DNA of 64,000 nucleotides, from contig CAWBFN010000002.1 of the NCBI GenBank assembly GCA_963788125.1, positions 1,550,001-1,614,000 on the forward strand, read 5' to 3'. Numbering within the stretch: the stretch's first letter is position 1; each line of letters begins with the position of its first letter. A program made the translations under genes and the position numbers. The notes under the pieces were generated by a model. That model was given only the letters and a program-made list of their open reading frames with translations. It was not told the origin of the DNA and made no database searches. The stretch comes from Bog-473 sp963788125. Lineage in GTDB: Bacteria > Actinomycetota > Acidimicrobiia > Acidimicrobiales > RAAP-2. This document shows positions 35,740 to 44,756 of the stretch, piece after piece.

Positions 35740-36240
35740 TCAGGACCCAAGCGAAAGCGCGCGTCGTACCTCGGAGTCGATCGCGTCCTGAGACATCACG
35801 ATAGACCGGGTGGCCATCAGAAGACCGACCAGGAGTGTCGTGGTCCCGGCCAGAACCAGCGCGAGAGCGGCGACTCCCACCCCTCCCGAGCCGCTCGTCA
35901 CCGCCGCTCCGATGACAATGACGCTCAGAACGAGGACGCCGATGGCGGCGAATATGGCAAGCACCGCGTTCTTCAGCAAACGGTGACGGTTCAGGAGCAT
36001 GGGCAGTTGAATATCGATCTGGGCGAGTCGTTCCCGACTACTCGCAGGCAACACGGTGACCGACAGCAAGGCCCCGGTGTCACTCGTCAAGCTCTCGAGG
36101 CGCTCGCGATTCATGGCACGCATTCGGTCGTTGACCGAACCGTACATCGACAGGATGCCTCCCGAGAGAATGGCCGCGGTGGTGATCAGAACCACCGGTG
36201 CCACCATCGCTTCAATCGCCCTGATCGCAATGGGGTTCAT
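35740..36240 (-). CDS. DUF2721 family membrane protein
   Basis: 166 residues, start ATG 36240. Three likely membrane helices are seen: VAPVVLITTAAILSGGILSMYG near the N-terminus, AVLAIFAAIGVLVLSVIVIGAAV in the middle, and ALALVLAGTTTLLVGLLMATRSI near the end. Between the first two lies a polar NDRMRAMNRERLESL helix with RHRL, the family hallmark. The function of DUF2721 proteins is unknown. It lies 82 bases upstream of, and opposite to, no partner; its right neighbour is the SixA-like gene on the same strand. Confidence 0.8.
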   Translation of the reverse strand: MNPIAIRAIEAMVAPVVLITTAAILSGGILSMYGSVNDRMRAMNRERLESLTSDTGALLSVTVLPASSRERLAQIDIQLPMLLNRHRLLKNAVLAIFAAIGVLVLSVIVIGAAVTSGSGGVGVAALALVLAGTTTLLVGLLMATRSIVMSQDAIDSEVRRALSLGS

Positions 36241-36322
36241 GGAACTACCACGAACGGCACTCGCCGGGTGCGAAGGACGAACCGCTCATGGTTTCGCCCG
36301 GGAAGACCACGAGAACTGACGG

Positions 36323-36805
36323 TCACGATCGGCCCGGTTGCGCCGGCGCAAGATACGCCGAGCTCACGATCTGCCCATCCACCCGATTCAGAGCCCATAC
36401 CGACCCCTTCTCCCGTGGTGCGTCGTCTCCGAAGAGTTCAGCAAAGGTTTTGGGAAGCTCTTCTTGCAGCACGCGGATGACTTCTCCATGAGTGCAGAGC
36501 ACCACCGCACTATCGCCATTTCGTGAGACTCTCCTGAAATAGGTTGCCGCCGACCTGCCCGCGGAAGGAACAAGGCGCTTGGTTCGCTCGACGTGCATAC
36601 CCAGCCGCGTGGCTAACGGGGTCACCGTCTGTACGCAGCGTACGTACGGACTCGACAAGATCCTCGTCGGAGCGAACGGTGCGAGTAGCTCTTCAAGTGC
36701 CTCGGCTTCAGCCAAGCCCTGTTGGGTGAGGGGCCGAAGTTGGTCGTCGCCATGCCAGTGTCGTTTGGAGCCGGCATGTCCGTGACGCACCAACAAGAGC
36801 AGCAC
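36323..36805 (-). CDS. Phosphohistidine phosphatase SixA-like
   Basis: 160 residues of the histidine phosphatase superfamily. The catalytic RHG motif is at residues 8-10 (LLLLVRHGHAGS), followed by LTQQGLAEAEALEELL, an SSPYVRCVQT loop and the second catalytic His in VVLCTHGEVIRVL. The short single-domain form without a phosphoglycerate-mutase insert fits SixA, which removes phosphate from protein histidine residues; some relatives act on small phosphates. Start ATG 36805. Confidence 0.85.
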   Translation of the reverse strand: MLLLLVRHGHAGSKRHWHGDDQLRPLTQQGLAEAEALEELLAPFAPTRILSSPYVRCVQTVTPLATRLGMHVERTKRLVPSAGRSAATYFRRVSRNGDSAVVLCTHGEVIRVLQEELPKTFAELFGDDAPREKGSVWALNRVDGQIVSSAYLAPAQPGRS

Positions 36806-37005
36806 CCACCCATTCTAAGGTGGGGGCCCCGGGGTCGGCGTCGATACATCCCGCGGCCGTCAGATGCTGTGGCGCCTGATGAGGTGGAACTGTCGCCAAC
36901 TGCGATCTCTTCCCAATCGGGGTCGGGTGCGAAGGGGAAGCACCCGAGCCTGGTCAACTCCGGCGTGATCTGGTGTCCCATCGGTTGAGCACCTACTCTG
37001 CAGGT

Positions 37006-37455
37006 ATGCCGATCGATGGAGACTACGAGCCCAGCTCGTTGGATTTGGTCCGAGAACAGGTCGCCGAGTATGAGGCATCCGGTGGCGAGCGGGCCAACAC
37101 CCTGATGGACACCGGGCTTCCGATCATCGTGCTGACCACGCGGGGTAACAAGAGCGGAAAGGTTCGCAAGATGGCCCTGATGCGAGTCGAGCACCAGGGC
37201 GAGTACGCCCTCGTTGCCTCGCAGGGCGGGATGCCCACGAACCCTTCCTGGTACCACAACCTCATCGCCGAGCCGACCGCGCTGGTGATTCAGGATGGCC
37301 CCGAGCCCCGCGACTTCGTCGCCCGCGAGGTCATCGGCGACGAGAAGGCGGTGTGGTGGGACCGGGCCGTCGCCGCGTACCCGCCCTACGCCGAGTACCA
37401 GGCTGCCACCACCCGAGTCATCCCAGTGCTTGTCGCTCGCCGGGCCGACGCATAG
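37006..37455 (+). CDS. Deazaflavin (F420)-dependent nitroreductase-family protein, Ddn-like
   Basis: 149 residues of the pyridoxamine-5'-phosphate-oxidase-like Ddn group that reduce substrates with F420H2. Diagnostic pieces are PIIVLTTRGNKSGKVRKMALMRVE, EYALVASQGGMPTNPSWYHNLIAEP and the C-terminal WWDRAVAAYPPYAEYQAATTRVIPVLVARR. ATG 37006 gives the usual N-terminus. Together with two LLM-type enzymes in the window it implies an F420-using organism. Transcribed in the same direction as the DHA2 exporter 50 bases downstream, so they may be one unit. Confidence 0.9.
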   Translation: MPIDGDYEPSSLDLVREQVAEYEASGGERANTLMDTGLPIIVLTTRGNKSGKVRKMALMRVEHQGEYALVASQGGMPTNPSWYHNLIAEPTALVIQDGPEPRDFVAREVIGDEKAVWWDRAVAAYPPYAEYQAATTRVIPVLVARRADA

Positions 37456-37508
37456 ACCGACGAGCTGCGAACGGCCCGAAGGGGGCCGTTCAAAGGGAAG
37501 GCTTCGAG

Positions 37509-39185
37509 ATGTCTGACATGTCGGCACCGTCACCCACCAAGAGCGGGCTCCTGGGTAGTCCGTGGTTGACGCTCACCGCAGTGGCCCTCGGGGTGATCAT
37601 GGTCGGGATCGACGGATCGGTCGTCGCCGTGGCCAATCCCTATATCGGCAAGAGCTTCCACGCGTCACTCGCCGATCTCCAATGGGTGACCAACTCCTAT
37701 CTGCTGGTGATCGCCGTGACCCTCATCCTCGGGGGGAAGCTGGGAGACCGTTTCGGTCGCCGACGAATGTTCCTCACCGGGGTGGTCGGCTTTGCCGCAA
37801 GCTCGCTGGCCATCGGCTTCGCCGGCGACATCAACATGGTGATCGCCCTGCGCTGTGTCCAGGGCGCGTTCGGGGCGCTGCTCCTCCCCAACACGCTGGC
37901 GCTGCTCAAGGCGGCCTTCCCCGGGGACAAGCTCAATCGGGCGGTGGGAATCTGGGTCAGCGCATCGGCGGCGGCCACCGCCTCGGGTCCGATCGTCGGC
38001 GGCATCCTCGTCGAGCATCTCTCGTGGCGCAGCGTCTTCTTCGTCAACGTGCCCATCGGCACCCTGGCGTTCGTCATCGGGATGCTCACCCTCGCCGAGT
38101 CCCGAGAGGCCGTTCTGGCGCGCTTCGACATCCCTGGCGTGCTCACGCTGGCGGCTGGCCTCTCCGCGGTCGTCTACGGTTTGGTCAAGGCACAGAGTTG
38201 GGGCTGGGGGAGTGGGGAGACCTGGCTGCTGGTCGGATTCGGCCTGGTCCTCTTGGCCATCTTCGTGGTCATAGAGAGCCACGTGAGCCACCCGCTCGTC
38301 CCCATGGAGATCTTTCGGATCCGTGCCGTGTCGGCGAGCACCGCCATCGTGCTACTGAACTTCTTCGCCCTCTTCGGCGTGCTCTTCTTCGTCTCCCTGT
38401 ACCTCCAGAGCGTCCACGGTTTCAGCCCCACCGGGGCGGGTCTCCGCCTCCTGCCTCTTACCATCACCTTTGCCTTCTCGGGTCCGATCGGCTCGCGCCT
38501 CGTCGAAAGGTTCGGTGCCTGGGTGCCGATCACCGTCGGCCTGCTGCTCACCTCGGTGGCGCTGTACTCACTCAGCTCATTGCAGGTCGACTCTTCCTAC
38601 ATCCACCTCTGGCCGCCGTTCATCTTGATCGGGCTCGGCATCGGCTTCGTCGTTACGGCGGCGACCGACTCCATCGTCGGCCAGGTCTCCGAAGACGAGG
38701 CGGGCGTGGCCGGGGGGATACAGACGACCTCCATCCAGCTGGGAGGGGTCCTCGGCACGGCGATCTGCGGTTCCATTCTCTTCACCTCGGTGACCCGTGC
38801 GCTGCGGTCCGACCTGGTGTCGCATGGGGTGCCGAGCGAACTGGCCCGTCAGCTCTCCACCCATGGCACCACGGTCTCCCAAGGCCTGGCGCCCATCCCG
38901 GCGGGCACTTCAGCCCGTATCGCTGCGGCCATCTCGCAGGGAAGCCATGCAGCCTTCATGTCGGGCCTTCACACGACGATGCTCGTGGCATCACTCGTCG
39001 CTCTCGCAGGGGCGGCCCTCGGGCCTCTGGTGAGGTCGAGCGACGCCCCCGGGCAGTCCCCCGAGGGAGATGTTGGTGCCGTGCCGTCCTCCGCGGGTCA
39101 CACCGCCCACTACTCGAGCTCAACGCCCGGGGAGGTGCGTAGTTGGCTACGTGCAGTGGGCAACACGTGCGCCGGGTGGTGGTGA
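37509..39185 (+). CDS. DHA2-family MFS drug exporter (EmrB/QacA-like)
   Basis: 558 residues, about 14 membrane helices. ALGVIMVGIDGSVVAVANPYIG is helix 1; LGGKLGDRFGRRRMFLTG is the motif A loop; VQGAFGALLLPNTLALL and PIVGGILVEHLSWRSVFFVNVPIG are motif C/D2 features of the DHA2 (EmrB/QacA) group. Helices 13-14 end in a hydrophilic, Pro/Ser-rich tail. It probably exports drugs or dyes by proton antiport. ATG 37509 is preceded by AAAGGGAAGG. It follows the Ddn-like gene. Confidence 0.92.
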   Translation: MSDMSAPSPTKSGLLGSPWLTLTAVALGVIMVGIDGSVVAVANPYIGKSFHASLADLQWVTNSYLLVIAVTLILGGKLGDRFGRRRMFLTGVVGFAASSLAIGFAGDINMVIALRCVQGAFGALLLPNTLALLKAAFPGDKLNRAVGIWVSASAAATASGPIVGGILVEHLSWRSVFFVNVPIGTLAFVIGMLTLAESREAVLARFDIPGVLTLAAGLSAVVYGLVKAQSWGWGSGETWLLVGFGLVLLAIFVVIESHVSHPLVPMEIFRIRAVSASTAIVLLNFFALFGVLFFVSLYLQSVHGFSPTGAGLRLLPLTITFAFSGPIGSRLVERFGAWVPITVGLLLTSVALYSLSSLQVDSSYIHLWPPFILIGLGIGFVVTAATDSIVGQVSEDEAGVAGGIQTTSIQLGGVLGTAICGSILFTSVTRALRSDLVSHGVPSELARQLSTHGTTVSQGLAPIPAGTSARIAAAISQGSHAAFMSGLHTTMLVASLVALAGAALGPLVRSSDAPGQSPEGDVGAVPSSAGHTAHYSSSTPGEVRSWLRAVGNTCAGWW

Positions 39186-39242
39186 GAGGGGAAGATTCCG
39201 CGCCCGGCTCATCGAGAACCAGCCCGGATCGCCCCGCGGCGC

Positions 39243-39656
39243 CTAATGGGATGGGGCGGGCACGAAGCTGAGGCGCACATGGCGCCGCGGGTTGTCGACA
39301 TTGAGATCCACAAGCACGAGGGACTGCCAGGTGCCGAGCGCGACCCGACCCCCGATCACGGGGAGAGTAACTGACGGACTGACGAGAACGGGCAGGAGGT
39401 GGTCGGCCCCGTGACCCGATGACCCGTGGGCGTGTCGGTAGCGGCCGTCTCGCGGCAGGAGCCGTTCGAGAGCGGCAATGAGATCACCTTCGGACCCCGA
39501 TCCCAGCTCCATGAGGGCCAATCCGGCAGTGGCGTGGGGCACGAAGACGTTGACCAGCCCGTCTCCCTGTTCGGCGCAGAACCGCTCGAGTTGCGTGGTG
39601 AGGTCCACGATCCGCTGCTGGGAGCTGTCGATGTCGATTTCGATTGTCCGCATCAA
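39243..39656 (-). CDS. YjbQ/UPF0047 family protein
   Basis: 137 residues of the YjbQ (secondary thiamine-phosphate synthase-like) family. Features are VNVFVPHATAGLALMELGSGSEGD, ERLLPRDGRYRHAHGSSGHGADHLLPVLVSPSVTLPVIGGRVALGTWQSLVLVDLNVDNPRRHVRLSF with conserved His, Ser and Asp residues near the ends. Family crystal structures show trimers; a thiamine-phosphate role has been claimed, but physiological function is unclear. It converges on the MFS exporter. Confidence 0.88.
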   Translation of the reverse strand: MMRTIEIDIDSSQQRIVDLTTQLERFCAEQGDGLVNVFVPHATAGLALMELGSGSEGDLIAALERLLPRDGRYRHAHGSSGHGADHLLPVLVSPSVTLPVIGGRVALGTWQSLVLVDLNVDNPRRHVRLSFVPAPSH

Positions 39657-39742
39657 CCGCTAGTCTGCCGCGCCGGCTGGCCCACATTCGGCCGATTCCG
39701 ATACTCGGCGCGGTGGACAGTACCCGACTGGGTGCCGTGGAG

Positions 39743-40801
39743 CTACGCGGTGTGCTGCAGTGCCACCGCCTGACGGACCCCCGGGAACACCACCTCGAAC
39801 AGGAGCTGCCTCGACTCCTCGACGACCTCGGGCGCGGCGTCACGGGTCGGCCCGACGATGGCCAGGCGGTCGAGTCCGAGCGCGACGAGACCGGCGAGTC
39901 GGTCGATGCAGTACTCCGGCGTTCCTGCCACCCCGAACCGCTCGAGGAAGGCTTCGGTGAGGTATGCCAGGTGGGCGGCGCCGCCCCTCCCGTGACGGGA
40001 CATGTCGTAGTGCTGGTCGACGGCCCGGATCACCGACTCGTCCTCAGGATCGACTTGGTCGGCCGGCAGTCCGCGGGAGAATCGGGCGTACACCGCGGCC
40101 ACCGGCTTTATGAGCTCCAGGGCCACGCTACGGTCGGGATGAGGAGCGACGTTGACGTACGCGCCGAATGAGACACCGTCGGGGGCAAGGCCGGCCGCAC
40201 CACGGGCGCGCCGTGCCAGCTCGATGCTGCGGCGCACGCGCTCGGGATCGGCGCCCACGTTGAAGGTGACCCGCTCGGCCAGGCGGGCGCCCACTCCGAT
40301 GACGCCCGGACCGGTCGCCGCCACGTCGACGGGCACCTTTGGGATCGAGAGCGCGTCGATCCACGCCAACTGGGCCATCGGACCATCCTCCTCGACGTGG
40401 GTACCCGAGAGATACGACTGGAGTCGCACGATGTAGTGCTCGAGCTCCGCCACGGTTGCCGCTGGGAGGCCGATCTTCGTCACCGCCGAGTCGCCCCGAC
40501 CGATACCAAGGATCGCCCGGCCGCCGGACTCGTGCTGGACCGTGGCGATGGCGCAGGCCAAGACCGCGGGGTGGCGGGTGACGGGGTTGGTGACACCGAT
40601 ACCCAGCTTGAGGCGGGTGGTCGCGGCCGCGGCGACGGTGAGTCCCACGAAGGCATCGGGGTTCTGGCACTGCGTGTCGCCGAAGCTGACACCGTCGAAA
40701 CCCAGGGCCTCCGCCTCACGGGCAATCGATACCGCGTGACCGCCCGTGTTGCTCGTGGCCATCCACAGTTCGACCTGGCGCGTGGGCGCATCGTCCGTCA
40801 T
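39743..40801 (-). CDS. LLM-class F420-dependent oxidoreductase
   Basis: 352 residues of the luciferase-like TIM-barrel family using F420 or FMN. VELWMATSNTGGHAVSIAREAEALGFDGVSFGDT opens the barrel; TRLKLGIGVTNPVTRHPAVLACAIATVQHESGGRAILGIGRGDS is the typical conserved block. PVDVAATGPGVIGVGARLAERVTFNVGAD follows, with a C-terminal EEFLERFGVAGTPEYCIDRLAGLV-like region. The substrate is unknown; relatives act on lipids, alcohols or sugar phosphates. ATG 40801. Confidence 0.9.
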   Translation of the reverse strand: MTDDAPTRQVELWMATSNTGGHAVSIAREAEALGFDGVSFGDTQCQNPDAFVGLTVAAAATTRLKLGIGVTNPVTRHPAVLACAIATVQHESGGRAILGIGRGDSAVTKIGLPAATVAELEHYIVRLQSYLSGTHVEEDGPMAQLAWIDALSIPKVPVDVAATGPGVIGVGARLAERVTFNVGADPERVRRSIELARRARGAAGLAPDGVSFGAYVNVAPHPDRSVALELIKPVAAVYARFSRGLPADQVDPEDESVIRAVDQHYDMSRHGRGGAAHLAYLTEAFLERFGVAGTPEYCIDRLAGLVALGLDRLAIVGPTRDAAPEVVEESRQLLFEVVFPGVRQAVALQHTA

Positions 40802-40925
40802 CGTGCTCCTCTCGCGGATGCCGGCGGCATGGTCAGCCGTGGCAGTGCCATCGGTGACCGGCGACACTATCGCCAGGGCGAACCAGCTGCTCGCCGAATC
40901 GGCCGCCTCGGCGCGAACCCGCGGG

Positions 40926-41771
40926 CTATTCCCTGATGCCGCGAGATGCCAGCACGGCGCGCACGAACCGCGCGAATTCCTCTGGATGGGTTCGGTTGGC
41001 GAAGTGTCCGGCCCCCGGGACGACGTGGAGGAGCGCGTCGGGTAACTGCTCGGTGAGCCATGCGGCCCCGCGCGCGTGCTCCCAGGAGGTCGCCCCGCCC
41101 ACGCCGACCAGCGTCGGGACTCCCACGTCGCCGAATGCGAAGGGGGCGATGAGTTCCGAGGCCATGTCGACCTGCAACGCCACGCCTTCGGCTCGGCGTT
41201 GCGCGTGCACCTCGGGAGGCAACGCATCCCATGCCTCGTCACCGAGCAGTCGACGGTACATCTCCTCGATCGAACCCTCGGGATCCTCGGATCTGGCGAT
41301 CGCCGCGCCAACCTCCTTCGTGGTCGGCGGCCACCAGTCGACCCAGGGAAGCGGCGGCTCCCAGACCCCTAGCGCGGTGAACGCCTCGGGGCGGAGCGTG
41401 GCGGCGAGCATCGCGGGATTGGATCCGAAGCTGTGGGCGATGACCACACCGGGCGGCTGGCAGCGGTCCAGCACATCCAACAGGTCCTCGGCGTGGTCGA
41501 GCATCGACCGCGCCGGTGTCAGGGCCAGCGACCGGCCGTATCCCCGCCGGTCGTAGAGGACCACTCGGAGATGCGACACGTAGGGGAGCACGGATCGGAA
41601 GCTCGACCCACGATCCGGCGCACCGTGCACCAAGACGACGGATGGACCCGTTTCGGATCCGCACAGCTCGATCTCCAGATCGGGGCCGACCTCGGTGGCT
41701 GCAGGACCGCCGCGGTGGGCACGGCGCGGCGCGTCGTCGACATCATCCAGACCCGCGGGTACGGCATTCAT
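40926..41771 (-). CDS. Alpha/beta hydrolase
   Basis: 281 residues. SVVLVHGAPDRGSSFRSV supplies the oxyanion loop, VVIAHSFGSNPAML the nucleophile elbow (Ser about residue 114), and LHVVPGAGHFANRTHPEEF the catalytic His. The acidic partner is probably in the VGVGGATSWEHARG region. A ~110-residue lid lies between (PPLPWVDWWPPTTKEVGAAI and following). Likely an esterase or lipase-like enzyme; substrate unknown. The gene shares direction with the LLM gene about 125 bases downstream, so they may form a pair. Confidence 0.85.
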   Translation of the reverse strand: MNAVPAGLDDVDDAPRRAHRGGPAATEVGPDLEIELCGSETGPSVVLVHGAPDRGSSFRSVLPYVSHLRVVLYDRRGYGRSLALTPARSMLDHAEDLLDVLDRCQPPGVVIAHSFGSNPAMLAATLRPEAFTALGVWEPPLPWVDWWPPTTKEVGAAIARSEDPEGSIEEMYRRLLGDEAWDALPPEVHAQRRAEGVALQVDMASELIAPFAFGDVGVPTLVGVGGATSWEHARGAAWLTEQLPDALLHVVPGAGHFANRTHPEEFARFVRAVLASRGIRE

Positions 41772-41904
41772 CCGCTCACCCTAGCCATTTCGTAATTACG
41801 GACTGGTCCCGATGCTCGCCCCGGGCTGCCGCGTCGGCCAGCCGCACCTCGGTCGCCGGCCGCGGGAGGGGAGAAGCCGGGTCCTCGGTGCGTTGACGGC
41901 GCTA

Positions 41905-41926
41905 CGTTGGGAGAGCGTTGGGAGAG
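41905..41926. repeat. 11-bp tandem duplication
   Basis: CGTTGGGAGAG occurs twice in a row (41905-41915 and 41916-41926) about 90 bases before the secreted protein's ATG. It may be a regulatory duplication or chance; no promoter motif is clearly tied to it. Confidence 0.6.
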
Positions 41927-42016
41927 TGTTCGCCGGACGTAGTGACCCCGTCTCTACAGTTCCTCGGTGGCCGCCAATCTCCGAGGAACGAGCCATTGGG
42001 AGGGCGTGGTCTGACC

Positions 42017-42730
42017 ATGCGACGACTAGGGAAGCCGAGAATCGCCCTCGGAGTCACGACGGTTGTCGGTCTGGTCAGCGCACTGGCGGTGGGCACGCTC
42101 GAAGGCACGGCCGGCGCCACCTCCCACTCTTCGACCCGGATCACGATGGCGAAGAAAGCCCTGTTGGTCCTCTCCGACATGCCCAAGGGTTGGACGTCGT
42201 CCAAGTCCTCGTCCAACAACAACGCCCCCTTTCCCGGAGCGGCGCAACTGGCCAGCTGCATCGGCGTTCCGACGAGCGTCATCACCTACAACGCACCCTC
42301 GGTACTCAGCCCGGAGTTCGACAGCAAGGATCAACAGCTGTCAGTACAAGACAGCGTGCAGGTCTACCCCTCAGCCAAGGCCGCCCAGGCCGACTTCGCC
42401 TCTCTGGCCAATTCCAAGACACCGGAGTGTATGACGTCGGATCTGAACGGACCGGGGAAGGCCGAGTTCGACACGCAGATCGGCGAAGGGCTCAATGTAG
42501 GGACCATCGTGGTGACGAAGACGCCCGCGTCCGACTATGGGCCCGACACAACCGACTTTACGATGTACTTTCCCGTTACCCAAAAGGGAGTGACGATCAA
42601 CGTCGAGCTCACCCTGGTCGACTACGTCAAGGGTAGAGAGGAACAGACCGTCATGCTCAGCGCCTTCCAGACAAATTTCCCAACCTCGCTGGCCCGGCAC
42701 CTGACCACGGTGGCGGACGGGCGCCTGTAG
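42017..42730 (+). CDS. Secreted protein of unknown function
   Basis: 237 residues. ATG 42017 begins a Sec signal peptide (RRLGKPRIALGVTTVVGLVSALAVGTLEGTAGA, with Ala-x-Ala-like cleavage about residue 34). There is no lipobox Cys. The mature part includes DMPKGWTSSKSSSNNN, a pair of cysteines (Cys about 80 and 136) that could form a disulphide, and a strand-rich C-terminus. It resembles actinobacterial sensor-like PknH/LppZ extracellular domains only vaguely, so no function is assigned. It is convergent with the catalase gene across a strong hairpin. Confidence 0.7.
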   Translation: MRRLGKPRIALGVTTVVGLVSALAVGTLEGTAGATSHSSTRITMAKKALLVLSDMPKGWTSSKSSSNNNAPFPGAAQLASCIGVPTSVITYNAPSVLSPEFDSKDQQLSVQDSVQVYPSAKAAQADFASLANSKTPECMTSDLNGPGKAEFDTQIGEGLNVGTIVVTKTPASDYGPDTTDFTMYFPVTQKGVTINVELTLVDYVKGREEQTVMLSAFQTNFPTSLARHLTTVADGRL

Positions 42731-42750
42731 CGGCCTCGGGTCGCGAGCCG

Positions 42751-42771
42751 GCGCGCGCCTGCGGCGCGCGC
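42751..42771. terminator. Bidirectional terminator hairpin between convergent genes
   Basis: GCGCGCGCC (42751-42759) and GGCGCGCGC (42763-42771) pair as a perfect 9-bp stem with a TGC loop, between the stops of the secreted protein and catalase. No T tract follows, so it may rely on factor Rho or act as a pause and mRNA-end stabiliser. Confidence 0.6.
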
Positions 42772-42773
42772 GT

Positions 42774-44228
42774 TCAGGAACCGACGACCCCCTTGGCAAT
42801 CCGTTCGCCCGTCTCCCGGTCGATGTTGTGCCAGTACTCGATGGCCCGCTCCAGGACGGGCTCGGACACGCCCTTGGTGAGGTGGCCGACCACGTTGGAC
42901 ACGAGGCGATCCCGCTGGGCGTCGTCCATGACTTCGCGTACCAGCGTGCCGGGCTGACCCCAGTCGTCGTCGTCCCGATGCAGGGTGTAGGCGGCGTGCA
43001 CGAACTCGCCGTCGGCCTCCCACTTCTCCACGTACGGGTAGCGCACCGGGTCGGCCACCGGACCCCCCTTGGAGTTGGGCGCGTAGACGGGGTCCGAGAC
43101 GTTCTGGACCCGCATGGCCCCGTCCTTGCTGTAGCTGTGCACGGGAACCTTGGGGGCATTCACCGGGATCTGCTTGTAGTTCACACCCATCCGGGCACGG
43201 TGGGCGTCGGCGTAGGAGAAGACGCGGGCCAACAGCATCTTGTCTGGGCTGACACCGATCCCAGGCACGAGGTTGTTCGGCTCGAATGCGGCCTGTTCTA
43301 TCTCCGTGTGGAAGTCGGTGGGGTTGCGGTCCAGCGTCAAGCGGCCGACGTCGTGCAGCGGATAGTCCGCGTGGGGCCATACCTTGGTGAGATCGAACGG
43401 GTTGAACCGGTAGGTCCTGGCCTCTTCGAAGGGCATGATCTGGACCTTCAGGGTCCAGCTGGGATAGTTCCCCTGCCTGATCGACTCGAACAGGTCGCGC
43501 CGGTGATAGTCGCCGTCCTGGCCCGCCATGCGGTCACCCTCGTCCTGGGTGAGAAAGTCGATCCCCTGGTCGGTCTTGAAGTGGTATTTGACCCAGAATC
43601 GCTCGGCCTGGGCGTTGACCCACATGTAGGTGTGGCTGGAGTAGCCGTTCATGTGACGCCACGACTTGGGGATCCCCCGGTCACCCATCAGCCAGGTCAC
43701 CTGGTGGGCCGACTCCGGCGACAGCGTCCAGAAGTCCCACTGCATGTCGTGGTCGCGCATGTCCGAGTCGGCTCGGCGCTTTTGGGATCGGATGAAGTGT
43801 TGAAACTTCATCGGGTCACGCAGGAAGAAGACGGGCGTGTTGTTCCCCACCATGTCGTAGTTGCCCTCGGACGTGTAGAACTTCAGCGCGAACCCACGCG
43901 GATCGCGCCAGGTGTCCGGGCTGCCTCGCTCGCCGGCCACCGTGGAGAAGCGGGTCAGTGTGTCGGTGGTGGTGCCGGGCTGGAAGACCGCTGCCTTGGT
44001 GTACTGGCTCACGTCGGCGATGACCTCGAAGTGGCCGAAGGCGCCCGCCCCCTTGGCATGGGGCTGACGCTCGGGGATGCGCTCCCGGTTGAAGTTCGCC
44101 ATCTGTTCAATGAGGTAGTGGTCCTGCAGCAGGATGGGCCCATCGGGTCCCACCGTGAGGGAGTGCTCGTCACTTGCAACTGGGATTGCAGCATCTGTCG
44201 TCGTGAACTTTGCACCGTCGCTTGCCAT
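42774..44228 (-). CDS. katA: Catalase, small-subunit clade
   Basis: 484 residues, monofunctional haem catalase that dismutates hydrogen peroxide. The distal His is in ERQPHAKGAGAFGHF (about residue 57). An NxxVFF-like GNNTPVFFLRDPMKF motif follows, and the proximal Tyr is in RVFSYADAHRAR. A ~480-residue chain without C-terminal flavodoxin domain indicates the small-subunit type. An AGGGAGGA ribosome site precedes ATG 44228. No regulator (OxyR, FurA) gene is adjacent. The symbol katA is by family only. Confidence 0.95.
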   Translation of the reverse strand: MASDGAKFTTTDAAIPVASDEHSLTVGPDGPILLQDHYLIEQMANFNRERIPERQPHAKGAGAFGHFEVIADVSQYTKAAVFQPGTTTDTLTRFSTVAGERGSPDTWRDPRGFALKFYTSEGNYDMVGNNTPVFFLRDPMKFQHFIRSQKRRADSDMRDHDMQWDFWTLSPESAHQVTWLMGDRGIPKSWRHMNGYSSHTYMWVNAQAERFWVKYHFKTDQGIDFLTQDEGDRMAGQDGDYHRRDLFESIRQGNYPSWTLKVQIMPFEEARTYRFNPFDLTKVWPHADYPLHDVGRLTLDRNPTDFHTEIEQAAFEPNNLVPGIGVSPDKMLLARVFSYADAHRARMGVNYKQIPVNAPKVPVHSYSKDGAMRVQNVSDPVYAPNSKGGPVADPVRYPYVEKWEADGEFVHAAYTLHRDDDDWGQPGTLVREVMDDAQRDRLVSNVVGHLTKGVSEPVLERAIEYWHNIDRETGERIAKGVVGS

Positions 44229-44370
44229 GGCGGTCCTCCCTTTGGGGTACGAATCTTCGTGATCGATGTATGCCCAAGGACGTGGCGGATCGAACATCAC
44301 GCCGCCCGGAATTTTCCCCCACCCGGTGGGAGCTCCGGCGGCCCCGTCGGATCAGCGCCGTTTGGGGACG

Positions 44371-44701
44371 GTGTTCGTCATGTGCGGGAGCTGCAGCACC
44401 CCTGCAGCGCACGCACTCGTGCGAACACGCAGGTGGTTCACCCTCTTTTTCATACCAGTCATCCCGTTGGGCACGAAGTACTTCACCACCTGTGCGTTGC
44501 GGCCGCGGCACGCAGATCACCAAGGAGGGCGCAGACCACTACATGGCCTCGGCCCAGCAGCACGCGGCGGCTTCGAGCGGCGCGGCGGTTTCAAGCCCTC
44601 CACCTGTCGCTGCCGGCGTAGGGGCCTCGCCCGGTCCGCTCGGGGAGGCCTCCATGGAGTCCTCGGCTCCCGAGGCGGGGGAGTCTCCAACCGAGACGTA
44701 G
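44371..44701 (+). pseudogene. Zinc-ribbon protein with a frameshift in its second CxxC
   Basis: VFVMCGSCSTPAAHALVRTRRWFTLFFIPVIPLGTKYFTTCA reads in one frame with the first CGSC pair. The expected second pair then fails, and a neighbouring frame reads CGRGTQITKEGADHYMASAQQHAAAS...GESPTET to a stop at 44699-44701. A loss of two bases near 44495-44499 (TTGTGCGG becoming TTGCGG) restores CALCG. The intact form is a short zinc-ribbon domain followed by an Ala/Ser/Pro-rich tail. The start is uncertain: GTG 44371 is a candidate. Confidence 0.65.
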
Positions 44702-44756
44702 TCGCTGCTCCCGACGATGCCCGGCAAGAGGCAGGCCGGGCGCCTCCTGGGAGAAC

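Noticed and set aside
42828..44621. 597-codon plus-strand frame opposite catalase
   Set aside because: Antisense shadow of a well-supported catalase; contains no recognisable protein family.
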